Origin: a virus
Strand: one strand, 5' to 3'
Length of the DNA stretch: 63,935 bases
Virus record (IMG/VR): IMGVR_UViG_3300027974_000038
Coordinates: 1-63,935 of that record
In this document: positions 31,687 to 41,171 of the stretch, piece by piece
Layout of the letters: each line of letters starts with the position of its first letter
Numbering within the stretch: the stretch's first letter is position 1
The notes under the pieces: model-generated
What the model saw: the letters and a program-made list of their open reading frames with translations, nothing else
What the model was told of the DNA's origin: nothing
The model's database searches: none
Translations under genes and position numbers: made by a program

Positions 31687-34521
31687 TCAAGCATTATCGT
31701 AAACCCACCCTCTGGTTGCTCCAGTATATACTAAATTGAAAGCACGACCTGGAGTAGTAATATTAATATCATCAGTAGAAGCATTAATCAAATTACCATT
31801 TCTTCTAATAAACAATTGAGCTGCTAAACTAATACCAGTTTGGTCAATGAATCGAATTTCATCGCCCACTGCGGGCGTTAAAGGTAATGTTACTTGAATA
31901 TTATTATTAAATCTAACTGTGTCTATTAGTAAACGATCCCCGGCCTTAGCTTCATAGTTAGCCCTAATCACTGTCCAAGCAAGTGTTAACTTGCCCGGGA
32001 TATCAACTACTGTATCAGCATTACCAATATTAATAGTATCTACCTGAACTCCTGTGCCAGATCCGTTGTCAACAAAAAGATTTGCAATATTTGTTAAAGA
32101 TTTGATCTGACCTTGATCTAGTATGAAATCTTCTTGTACTTCAGCATTCCAAAGCACAGCGGTATTATTGTCACCATAAATTCTTCCACTGAGGTATATG
32201 TCGCCCAAAATCCCTAATGCACGTGATGGACCATAAGTTCGTACTAGTTCCGAAGCAGTAACTATATCGTCATTGTCCTTGAATAATAATCCTGCCCCAC
32301 CAATACCACTGGCATTAGAATCAAGATTGGGCATTATTAAATTATTATTAACGGTCAAATTATGTTGAATTGTGACCATACCACCTTCTTGTAAATTGGC
32401 AATGTCCTCAATACGACCTATTCTAATTTGACTAGCTACTGCACCAATTTTTAAGTCAGTAACATACGTTGGAAACAAATCAAACTCAGTAGTAAATTGA
32501 CCTACTGAGATTGTGCCCTTACTATTGACACCACGACCGTTGATTGTAATACTACCATTGATTTCTAAATTATTCTTAATTAGGGTTTGACCAAAAGTAT
32601 TCCCCATTTCAATGTTAAATGCAGCACCACCAATGGCCAGTGAAGTAACATTTTGGTTGAATATACTGGCTGTTCTAGTATCATCAGCGGAGCGTATGTC
32701 AGCTGATGATCCACCAGTTAAAGACTTTCCTTCAATTACAATATCGCCATCAAAATAAGCCGAAGCATTACGAATACGCAGTCGTCCTGTGGAATCCCCA
32801 ATAACTATGTTGTCAGCTTTGCCACCTAAATATATGTTTTTAGTTTTAGTATCAAAAACATACATAGTTTCTGTTTTAGCTTTTAAGTAGGCTGGAGTAC
32901 TGTCGTCATATCCTATGAATACTTGACCAATGACATTTAAATCGTTATTAACATAGGTATCCCCTGTTACAGCGCCTATAGTAATAAAAGTAGCTTCTCC
33001 ACCAAAATATATATTTTCTACAGTATCTGGTAAAAAGTTAAAATATAACCCTGCTGGATTTGATGTAGTAATTTCAGCAGTTCCTGCCACATCAAAAATC
33101 AATTTTTTCTGTAAAATTAAGTCTTGTTTAGCCAATGCATCAGTGCTAAATTCAATAGAATTAGTAGCATCTAAAATTAAGTTGCCTGAAGTAGATCTAA
33201 CAGTATTGCCTTTAATTAAAACGTTGGTAGATTGAATCTCGTTAGAAACAGTAAGACGATTCTGTATATCTACATCGTTTTTAAATTTAGATATACCAGT
33301 AGCACTACCAATGTTTATGGTATTAGTAACAGCACCTAAATTAATTGTCTTAACTGTGGTGTTAAAAAGATTAAAATTAGTCAATGTAGTGTTTAAACTG
33401 CCGCCATCAATATTGACGTTTTGAGTTACGCTTAAATCATTATTGATCTTAGTTGTGCCAGTGCCGGCACCAATATTAACTTCTGTAGCAGCACCAGCAA
33501 AATTCACTGCGGTTGCTGTGGTATTAACAATGCCAATAGAACTGCTATTAGTTACAATGTTGTTACGGAAATTAGCATCACCAGCAACATCAAATGTGCT
33601 TACTGGGTTTGAATTATAAATGCCCACTCTGCTTCTGGTTGCATCAATATAGATTGCATTCCTAGATCCAGAATTATTTTTTACATTTACCGCCAAGTCT
33701 GAATTTTGAATATTACTTTTAAGCGTGGTTAGATTAGATGCTAACTCAAATGTTAAATTATTAGATGCGCCCAATGTCAACGGTGTATTACTGACAATGG
33801 TCAATGAGCCGTTAATAAAACTATTTCCAGTTGTCTGAACAAAGTTACTGACGTTAATAACATTGCCAAATGCATCAATTAAGTTTTGCGCACTTAATGC
33901 TGTGCCATAAAACCCAAATCCTGTAATTGCTGGGGTAAATCCTTTTCTAATAACTCCGGTTATGCCTTCGTTTTGTAAAATGCGTCCGGTTGAAGTTAGA
34001 TAGTTTGGAGTAAATGTGTCTTTACTGAATACACCTAAGAGAGCATCACCAATTTTTAATTTGATTAAAGTTTTTGTTACACCACCAACATCAGTTATGT
34101 TAATAATTTCGTTACCAGAAACACCTTGTTGTGCTGTGTAAATAGGGCCTGCTAGTCTTGTACCTTGACCATCATTAAAATACAACTGTCTTCTTAAACT
34201 GTCAATCCAAATATCACCAGGACTTAAAGAGGGTTCGACGCTGCTGACCTGTGGTCTATTTGGTTCTTTAAAGATGCTACCATTAAAAATTCTAATTTTT
34301 TCTTCACTAGTGTCATACCATATCTGCCCTTTAATGGGAGCTTTTGGTGCAGTTGTGCTGGCAAAGTTTTCTAATAATTTAATAAAATTTTGATTAAATT
34401 CTAAGCCATAATTGTTAGTGCTTTTGCCTACCAGTGTTAAGTCAGTAGATATTTTGTCTACACTGTTATCTAAGATATCAGCTAATACACTTCCGTCAGT
34501 TTTAATTATAGTATATGGCAT
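31687..34521 (-). CDS. Long tail fibre protein with shared N-terminal domain
   Basis: The 944-residue protein has the same N-terminal domain as its neighbours (LTLVGKSTNNYGLEFNQNFI, LLENFAS, PIKGQIWYDTSEEKIRIFNG). A very long central region follows of repeating Asn/Ile/Gly-rich strands (for example INIGSATG, VNIGAGTG, EINIGN-type units), typical of beta-helical fibre shafts. The C-terminus (GDEIRFIDQTG, then LFIRRNGNLINASTDD and FNLVYTGATRGWVYD) matches a common fibre-tip pattern in which a short domain presents a GW-containing loop. Its ATG overlaps the stop of the gene upstream (TAATG), so both are coupled. Confidence 0.72.
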   Translation of the reverse strand: MPYTIIKTDGSVLADILDNSVDKISTDLTLVGKSTNNYGLEFNQNFIKLLENFASTTAPKAPIKGQIWYDTSEEKIRIFNGSIFKEPNRPQVSSVEPSLSPGDIWIDSLRRQLYFNDGQGTRLAGPIYTAQQGVSGNEIINITDVGGVTKTLIKLKIGDALLGVFSKDTFTPNYLTSTGRILQNEGITGVIRKGFTPAITGFGFYGTALSAQNLIDAFGNVINVSNFVQTTGNSFINGSLTIVSNTPLTLGASNNLTFELASNLTTLKSNIQNSDLAVNVKNNSGSRNAIYIDATRSRVGIYNSNPVSTFDVAGDANFRNNIVTNSSSIGIVNTTATAVNFAGAATEVNIGAGTGTTKINNDLSVTQNVNIDGGSLNTTLTNFNLFNTTVKTINLGAVTNTINIGSATGISKFKNDVDIQNRLTVSNEIQSTNVLIKGNTVRSTSGNLILDATNSIEFSTDALAKQDLILQKKLIFDVAGTAEITTSNPAGLYFNFLPDTVENIYFGGEATFITIGAVTGDTYVNNDLNVIGQVFIGYDDSTPAYLKAKTETMYVFDTKTKNIYLGGKADNIVIGDSTGRLRIRNASAYFDGDIVIEGKSLTGGSSADIRSADDTRTASIFNQNVTSLAIGGAAFNIEMGNTFGQTLIKNNLEINGSITINGRGVNSKGTISVGQFTTEFDLFPTYVTDLKIGAVASQIRIGRIEDIANLQEGGMVTIQHNLTVNNNLIMPNLDSNASGIGGAGLLFKDNDDIVTASELVRTYGPSRALGILGDIYLSGRIYGDNNTAVLWNAEVQEDFILDQGQIKSLTNIANLFVDNGSGTGVQVDTINIGNADTVVDIPGKLTLAWTVIRANYEAKAGDRLLIDTVRFNNNIQVTLPLTPAVGDEIRFIDQTGISLAAQLFIRRNGNLINASTDDINITTPGRAFNLVYTGATRGWVYDNA

Positions 34522-36410
34522 TATGCAAACCTACCAGTAAAAATTATAAATTTTAAGTTGTTTAATGGATTATTATCAACAATATTCAATGGGCCGCCAA
34601 GATTAGGTTTAATATTAGGACTACTATTACTGAGGTTGGGCAATTTAAATACTGGAATACCGTCTCGAATAGTTTCGTTGTCTGCCGTATATTCATGACC
34701 TATTGTTGAAAACAAATCTGAATACAAACTTTGCGGCAATGCTGTGCCATCACAAATTAAATAACCAGGCGGAATAGCAGCAGTTGGTTTGCCAGCCCAA
34801 ATTGTTATTGTGCCTACTGGTACTAATGGTAAAGAATTAAGTAAGCTATTTTTAGAAATTTTACTTAATTGTCTACTACCATTTGATTCCCTACTAACTA
34901 GAAATAAATCAGTGCTAATTAAACTGGTTATTTCAGGTTTATTAGCAATCATATCTGGAGTTAATGAGATTGTCATCAAACTAGGATCTAATGTATTCAA
35001 ATATAGTATATTTTCAGTATTGGTTAATTTAATATCGCCAGTAAATTTAATACCTATGCCGTTGGTTAATTTATTGGCAAACTCAGATATTCCATTAAAA
35101 GTATCACCAGTTATCGTAGTTGCATTTATTATAGGTGCAGTAATATTATTTGCCCAAATATTATTCCATTTATTTGCTTGCGAGCCTAAATTTGCTTGTG
35201 AGGTCGAAGCATTAGGTTCAATTTTTGGTAAAATATTAGCCATTGTGCTAGTTTCGTCAACATAAAGATTTCTACCAACAAAAAGTGATAATTTAATTTT
35301 TGCGCCACCTTCCGTATATATGCTTGGGTAATTTGGTGCTAGAACATCACTGTTATTAGTGCCGTTAATAATCAATGATTCATTAGAGGTTATGCTGCCA
35401 TTTACATCTAAACTTTGAGTAGGGGCAGTGTTATTGATACCTACCCTTCCAGTTCTAGTGTTTACTAATCCAGAGTCAATAGTAAAAATAGTTTCTGCAA
35501 ATAATGATTTTTGAATTTTAAAATTTATTTTAGAGCCAGTATTTTTATTAAAAATTACACTGGTGCCATTGTCAACGCCCAAGCTTAATGATAAGTCAGT
35601 GCCTATTACTAGGCCATTGTCATTTCTAATATTAAATCCGTATTTTGTCACACTGACCTGATCAGATCTAAGAAAATTACTAGCATCAACAACTGTGTCG
35701 CCTACGATCAATGATTCTGCTTTTTCGCTAGTGCCCCAAAATTTAACTCCCTTTGCGTTAGTTTGCGGGATACTGGAGTTTAAATTCAGCCCTTGTTTAA
35801 TTATAGGAAATCCTTGCTGAACTGCTTTGGGTGTAAATTCTCTATCACTGACAATGGCCACTCTACTATTTTTAACATATAATCCCAATACTGGTCTTGT
35901 CGTATTGTCAGCAGCATCTATGATCAAATCAACTTCAGCAGTGGTTTTTTCTCCCTCATTATATTTTGGCCCAATTAATTGCCAAGGAAAACTGCCAAAT
36001 CCCGTATAGATATACAGTTGTTTTCTAGTAGTATCAACATAAAAATCGCCTAGATTAAATCCAGCAATAGGACCTATAGGAGCACTGGCTGATTTTTTTA
36101 CAATGCCTAGTTGTACCCAAGTTGTTCCATCAAATACCTTTAATCCTCTGCCTAAATTATCATTTAATGAGTTGTACCAAAGTTGACCTTTCACTGGGTT
36201 TACTGGGCCAGAGCTTATATCTGAATTGGAATTCTTAGCAGGACTAGAAAAATTTTCTAATAAATGTAAAAAGTTTTCACCAATAATCTGCGTGTATCCC
36301 GTGTAATTTCTACCTATAAAAGTTAGGCTGGTATCTGTATTCGTGCCTTGATCTGGCACTGTATATACATGGTCTAGAGCAGTATTACTTATGGGGGTAG
36401 TATTTGCCAT
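34521..36410 (-). CDS. Tail fibre protein with phage tail collar domain
   Basis: The 629-residue protein starts with the shared N-terminal module (LTFIGRNYTGYTQIIGENFL, LLENFSS, NPVKGQLWYNSLNDNL). Its C-terminus is a tail collar domain: PVGTITIWAGKPTAAIPPGY, then LICDGTALPQSLYSDLF and STIGHEYTAD. In family members this caps trimeric fibres. A Shine-Dalgarno AGGA precedes the ATG. With its two downstream relatives it forms a set of three fibres that may share one attachment site on the baseplate and differ in receptor range. Confidence 0.78.
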   Translation of the reverse strand: MANTTPISNTALDHVYTVPDQGTNTDTSLTFIGRNYTGYTQIIGENFLHLLENFSSPAKNSNSDISSGPVNPVKGQLWYNSLNDNLGRGLKVFDGTTWVQLGIVKKSASAPIGPIAGFNLGDFYVDTTRKQLYIYTGFGSFPWQLIGPKYNEGEKTTAEVDLIIDAADNTTRPVLGLYVKNSRVAIVSDREFTPKAVQQGFPIIKQGLNLNSSIPQTNAKGVKFWGTSEKAESLIVGDTVVDASNFLRSDQVSVTKYGFNIRNDNGLVIGTDLSLSLGVDNGTSVIFNKNTGSKINFKIQKSLFAETIFTIDSGLVNTRTGRVGINNTAPTQSLDVNGSITSNESLIINGTNNSDVLAPNYPSIYTEGGAKIKLSLFVGRNLYVDETSTMANILPKIEPNASTSQANLGSQANKWNNIWANNITAPIINATTITGDTFNGISEFANKLTNGIGIKFTGDIKLTNTENILYLNTLDPSLMTISLTPDMIANKPEITSLISTDLFLVSRESNGSRQLSKISKNSLLNSLPLVPVGTITIWAGKPTAAIPPGYLICDGTALPQSLYSDLFSTIGHEYTADNETIRDGIPVFKLPNLSNSSPNIKPNLGGPLNIVDNNPLNNLKFIIFTGRFA

Positions 36411-36411
36411 A

Positions 36412-37017
36412 TTATGTTCCTAGACCAGTTAAACTTTGAATTCTAACTGTGTAATCTATTTGAATTAGACGGTTTAAACTTTTTTGTACTGGATGAAATA
36501 CCACATGAGTTAGCAATCTACTTTGATTAGTGTCGCTATATGATTTTAATCCAAGCTCATCAAACACATATTCTGATTCATTATTATTCGTATTATCAAA
36601 TGCACTTTGACCACTGGGCTCGCCGTAATCTAAAAAGCAGGTGACAAACACATCTGTATAATTTGTACCAGTAACATGTCTGGTTTCTATGTAATTTCTT
36701 ATGGGATCAATGTTAGTAATACTTCTATCATCGACCACTTTGGTATAAGTTGGATTGTATAAATCGGCATTAATACCAGTAGAATTTGGAGTCAAGTACG
36801 TGATAATGCCTGTAGGGTCTACAGCAGTGCCACCGTTACCAAAGGCCATTTCATAAATAAATCCCTTCCCTGAATTAGATATACTGTTGGCCAGGGCCAC
36901 GCTCATATTTTCATAATGTATGGCATTACGCTTATTGATGTATATTTCTTTAGAACTAGGGTCCCAAATTTTAATATGTCCTTCTATGTGAATTCCGCCA
37001 AAGTCTTTGTTTTGCAT
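36412..37017 (-). CDS. Putative baseplate or fibre-associated structural protein (201 residues)
   Basis: The protein opens MQNKDFGGIHIEGHIKIWDP, a short beta element, and contains FIYEMAFGNGGTAVDPTGII, then RNYIETRHVTGTNYTDVF. The FGNGG-x-D-P motif is one I associate with T4-like phage virion proteins. It lies at the junction between baseplate genes and fibres, so it may link them. It has a late-type octamer 19 bases upstream. No T4 counterpart is recognised. Confidence 0.62.
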   Translation of the reverse strand: MQNKDFGGIHIEGHIKIWDPSSKEIYINKRNAIHYENMSVALANSISNSGKGFIYEMAFGNGGTAVDPTGIITYLTPNSTGINADLYNPTYTKVVDDRSITNIDPIRNYIETRHVTGTNYTDVFVTCFLDYGEPSGQSAFDNTNNNESEYVFDELGLKSYSDTNQSRLLTHVVFHPVQKSLNRLIQIDYTVRIQSLTGLGT

Positions 37018-37036
37018 GATTATTTCTCTATCAAAA

Positions 37037-37044
37037 TATTTATT
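37037..37044 (-). promoter_or_regulatory. T4-late-type promoter candidate for gene 36412-37017
   Basis: Minus-strand AATAAATA, one mismatch from TATAAATA, 19 bases before the ATG at 37017, touching the 3' end of the 1353-residue baseplate gene. Confidence 0.5.
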
Positions 37045-40000
37045 TTATCCATTATTCAGTTTTTTAGGCTTAAATTTTAAAAAATATGCTATGCTATTGC
37101 TTGAATTAGCTATATCTTTGCCTGGATCGTTCCATAAGGTCAATGTCTTTCTAACAACCTGTGTTTTAATTCCCACCCTTGGTGTGCTATTTAAGTGTAA
37201 CTGGGCTGTATTTTCATCAATTGTAAAATCTGCAGGATAGTTTACATCTCCCTCAGGACTTTCTGGATGAATTCTTGCATCATGTAACACATATGGATTC
37301 TTTCTTTGTCTAACACCGCCCACAAACACCTCAATATTATCCTTACTGAGAATATAAGGTAATCTAGTATTTGGATCCCATTCCTGCACATCTGTTTTAT
37401 CTTCATAAGGAATAGTTTCTGCCACACCAATATCTAATACTTCTGTTCCTGTACCATGTATAGTTGGCACACCAGTGCCCCAAGTTCCCCTACGTAATTG
37501 ACTAAGTTTATTTTGATTTTTAATAAAATATTCAATTCGTTCGCCATTAATATAAATTACTCCTGGCTGATTTAGAACAATATTTGGTTCATTCAATGCT
37601 GTTGGATCACTAACTTCAATTTCTTTATCAGAAACTTTTAATTCTTTAGTCAAATAAGTTGTTCTATTTTTGCTTATTCTTTTATAATGTGATCTATTAA
37701 GAATATCTTTAAACTGCATGAATGAAATTGGATCTCTAGTAGTGTTAGATCCAAATGTCATCACTGAGAATCTATCTTGATCAGTTGGGATTACATTTAA
37801 AATTATTTCTGTTTTGTTTTCAGACAATACATAGTCTATATTAGGTATTAATAAAGTTTTATTTTTAATAACCCATACATAGTTAGCATTAATTATTGGG
37901 GCATTTAAGGTCAATATACCGCCACTAACTCTAATAGCGTCTAAATAAAAAACGCTATTTTGATAACTTTCTATGTTGGCTTTAATTTTATAATCACTAC
38001 GTTGAATATTTAATACGTCATGATTGTACATGGAGATAACTTCAATTTGAGTATTATCTGGGTAAGCTGTTTTAAATTCAATATAATTAGAATCGTCATC
38101 TTTAGTTATGGCATAGTCTGAATATTTCACCAATGTAACTATAACTTTAGAATTTTCTGAGTAATAATTTGGTTTAATAATGACCTTTTGCGTAATTAGG
38201 TCTATATTATATGCATCACCTAATTGAACTTCATTATTATCAATATAGACCTTATAGTCTTCGATGATGTTAAACACTTCTGCATCAGTAACACTGCCCT
38301 TACCTAATGGAATATCATAACTGTACACATTGTCTTTTAATATAAAAGAGAATGAATCAGTGGAAGTTAATATTTCATTACCAACTCTAACAATGGTATT
38401 TTGTGTTAGTGGCAAACTTTTGCCAACAGGATTGAATAAATTGTATCTTAAAGTAGTACCATCTGTAATAATTGTTTCTCTACTTACTACACTAGTAGAA
38501 ATGCTTGCTGTCTTTTTAAAAATTATATAATTTACTACCTGTCCTACACTAATTTCATCTACAAATTTAATGGCCAATTTATTTTTAAGTGAGTAAGTGT
38601 CATCAGTTTTAAATATGGTAAAGTTTGCAATTTCACCAGAAACTAATACCATTAATTCTAAATCATCTCTCCAATTAAAATTCAATAACAATTCTTTAGT
38701 GGCAGTTTCTATAATCTTATGATCAATTTCTAAAATATTATCTCCGTTAAATCCCACATTGATAATTGATATAATTTTTCCTTGAGCTGGGATGCTAGTT
38801 AAACTGACTGATAAATTATCAAAGTTCACAGTGTAATCTAATTTTGGACGTAATATATCAGCCCCAACTTTGATAATCACTGCTGATTTATTATTAGGAT
38901 ATTGACTTATTTTATAACTAGTGGTTGCACCATCAGAGATATAATTGTCACAAGCAATATCTGCAGATTCGTTAATTAAGAAATCTGATACCTTAATGAC
39001 CAGTGTATCTGCCACATGTCCTGGCAACATTTCTTCTGGCGCTGGGCTAGTCAATGGGCTAATAAAACGATCGCCATCAATAATGATGTCATCAGCATTA
39101 AATCCTGAAGCAGTTATATAGGGTGTATTACCATTCTTTCCAAATTTACCACCTTCAATTAAGGCATCATAGATTCTAGTATCATCATTGGCTGTTCTAG
39201 GATCCCATAACTTTTCACCCCAAGGGTTATTTTCACTATCCCATTTTTCAGGTGGATCAAAGTTTATGCCTACAATGCTAACTCCGCCGTAGTCAATGCC
39301 TGTCATTAATTGGGCAAAGTCACGACCTATCATACCACTTTCTGGATTATAGTAATAAGTAATCCTATCTAAGGCCTTTAAATGATTAAAATCTTTTGCA
39401 TAATTAACTGTTATAATGGAGCCATTTACTGGAGGAGTATTAAAAACTATTTGTCCATAATGCACAGTATGACTGGCATCCCCGCTTAGTTTGCTGGTTT
39501 TTACCAAAGAATATTCATCTGATATAACGTCTACAGTGATCATATTAATTTCTTTTGTCACTGAAGTTCGACCTTTTTCAATATTTGGACTATAGATAAG
39601 ATCGTATGCGATAGTGGCACCATCACCTAAGAAAGTTTCAGTTTTAGTCAAAGGCAGTATATTTTCTATTGGTTCCTTGGCATATCGATCAAATTTTAAT
39701 ACCATAGTATTAGACCTAACTAGATCATTTTTTATTACTGCTGTTGCTCTAGCTGGTATTCCATCAACATCTAGATGACCTTTTATAACAATGGTAGGTG
39801 CTGTATAATACCCAGATCCTTCATTTAGAACTTGAATGGCAATGACCTGTCCATTGGCAATAAATGCTCTAGCTGTTGCTGGTATTACACAATTGCCCAC
39901 AATTTCGACTAATGGTCTAGAAAGATATCCGCTACCCCCGTCATAAACTTTGATTTCTTTAACAGAAAAACCGGCATTTTCTCGCCATAAGCGCCAAGGG

Positions 40001-41106
40001 TAAGTATCAACTATATTGTCAAAATAGGATAATTGATCCGATGCTCTTGTTTGAATAGCTGTTAATTGAGTTTGAGAAACATATGATGGCAAATCAAAGT
40101 CAGTAATCAAACTTTGTGTGTTTTCCATGTTATTATATACGCTGACAAATTCTCTTATTTTAGTACGATATGGTTTGACTTCAGCAATGTAATTTTCAAA
40201 ATCTTCCAAATTGTCATTGTTGTATGTTACTTTTTGACGTAATTCACCTACATTATGTAATGCTTTGACAAAACTAGTTTTAAAAACCCAATCTACAAAT
40301 GGTTGCTCTGATAGAGCATACTTGATACTTAAAAAGAAAAGATTTAAGTAAAGTATTCTACGATTATCTATTAAGATTTTATCTTTGAGTGTGTTTAAAA
40401 TAATTCTTAATTCAATACTTCCTGAATTATCAAATTTATTAATGTCATACAAACTGCTGTCGTAGCCAAGTTTATTATATTTAAAATTATAAAATTTATC
40501 GCTTAATTGTAATGTTCCATTTTGACGACCTATTACTTGAAAACTTTGAGTATAGTCTATTGATTCTACATCGGCATATTTTTTCAATAATAGCCATCCT
40601 GCACTGCCTACATTTTTAACTTTGACAATTTGACCTATTTTATAGATATTTGTAAACAATTGATAAGTGCTATCCACTACATAATCTATCTTGGTAAATT
40701 GATTATATCCATCTTCGTACCAATCAATATAATGCCAAAACCCAGTAACATCATATTCTTGAATTTTAATTTTACTCCAAGTATTGTTACTATAGGCATA
40801 AATGCACCAACTTCCAAATATTGTACTATCACTGCGTACTAAGACTGTTAGATTTCTTATTGAAATTGCAGTGTTTGAAATATCATAGCCTTCGCCCTGT
40901 GACAGCACGGTGACGCTGCTTATTCCGCCTGTGGCATTTAACTTTGCTTGGACTTTGGCATTTAGTCCAAGACCCACAATGATTATCGGTGGAGCATATT
41001 GATAGCCGTATCCACTGTCCAATATACTCACTGACACAATTTTGCCGTTTTCAATGTTCAAAGAAAGACTGGCTTTTTTAAATGAATCAACATTGATAAA
41101 ACGCAA
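37045..41106 (-). CDS. Large baseplate/tail structural protein (at least 1353 residues), start uncertain
   Basis: The N-terminal part contains two copies of a GY-type module: VSILDSGYGYQYAPPIIIVG with GGISSVTVLSQGEGYD, and IKVYDGGSGYLSRPLVEIVG with VIAIQVLNEGSGYYTAPTIV. The rest is strand-rich with repeated units and ends in a QRKNPYVLHDARIHPESPEG region. In gene order it takes the place of T4 gp8 or gp10-type wedge genes, but no certain homology is seen. The open frame continues upstream of the TTG at 41106 for 24 codons (including APIKVFGLYDYVIDTEKE) to a stop at 41179-41181 without ATG or GTG. Initiation is therefore at this TTG or at a rare codon such as ATT 41152-41154. Confidence 0.7.
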   Translation of the reverse strand: MRFINVDSFKKASLSLNIENGKIVSVSILDSGYGYQYAPPIIIVGLGLNAKVQAKLNATGGISSVTVLSQGEGYDISNTAISIRNLTVLVRSDSTIFGSWCIYAYSNNTWSKIKIQEYDVTGFWHYIDWYEDGYNQFTKIDYVVDSTYQLFTNIYKIGQIVKVKNVGSAGWLLLKKYADVESIDYTQSFQVIGRQNGTLQLSDKFYNFKYNKLGYDSSLYDINKFDNSGSIELRIILNTLKDKILIDNRRILYLNLFFLSIKYALSEQPFVDWVFKTSFVKALHNVGELRQKVTYNNDNLEDFENYIAEVKPYRTKIREFVSVYNNMENTQSLITDFDLPSYVSQTQLTAIQTRASDQLSYFDNIVDTYPWRLWRENAGFSVKEIKVYDGGSGYLSRPLVEIVGNCVIPATARAFIANGQVIAIQVLNEGSGYYTAPTIVIKGHLDVDGIPARATAVIKNDLVRSNTMVLKFDRYAKEPIENILPLTKTETFLGDGATIAYDLIYSPNIEKGRTSVTKEINMITVDVISDEYSLVKTSKLSGDASHTVHYGQIVFNTPPVNGSIITVNYAKDFNHLKALDRITYYYNPESGMIGRDFAQLMTGIDYGGVSIVGINFDPPEKWDSENNPWGEKLWDPRTANDDTRIYDALIEGGKFGKNGNTPYITASGFNADDIIIDGDRFISPLTSPAPEEMLPGHVADTLVIKVSDFLINESADIACDNYISDGATTSYKISQYPNNKSAVIIKVGADILRPKLDYTVNFDNLSVSLTSIPAQGKIISIINVGFNGDNILEIDHKIIETATKELLLNFNWRDDLELMVLVSGEIANFTIFKTDDTYSLKNKLAIKFVDEISVGQVVNYIIFKKTASISTSVVSRETIITDGTTLRYNLFNPVGKSLPLTQNTIVRVGNEILTSTDSFSFILKDNVYSYDIPLGKGSVTDAEVFNIIEDYKVYIDNNEVQLGDAYNIDLITQKVIIKPNYYSENSKVIVTLVKYSDYAITKDDDSNYIEFKTAYPDNTQIEVISMYNHDVLNIQRSDYKIKANIESYQNSVFYLDAIRVSGGILTLNAPIINANYVWVIKNKTLLIPNIDYVLSENKTEIILNVIPTDQDRFSVMTFGSNTTRDPISFMQFKDILNRSHYKRISKNRTTYLTKELKVSDKEIEVSDPTALNEPNIVLNQPGVIYINGERIEYFIKNQNKLSQLRRGTWGTGVPTIHGTGTEVLDIGVAETIPYEDKTDVQEWDPNTRLPYILSKDNIEVFVGGVRQRKNPYVLHDARIHPESPEGDVNYPADFTIDENTAQLHLNSTPRVGIKTQVVRKTLTLWNDPGKDIANSSNSIAYFLKFKPKKLNNG

Positions 41107-41171
41107 TTCTTTTTCAGTGTCAATTACATAATCATATAATCCAAAAACTTTAATAGGAGCTTGATCTTTCT

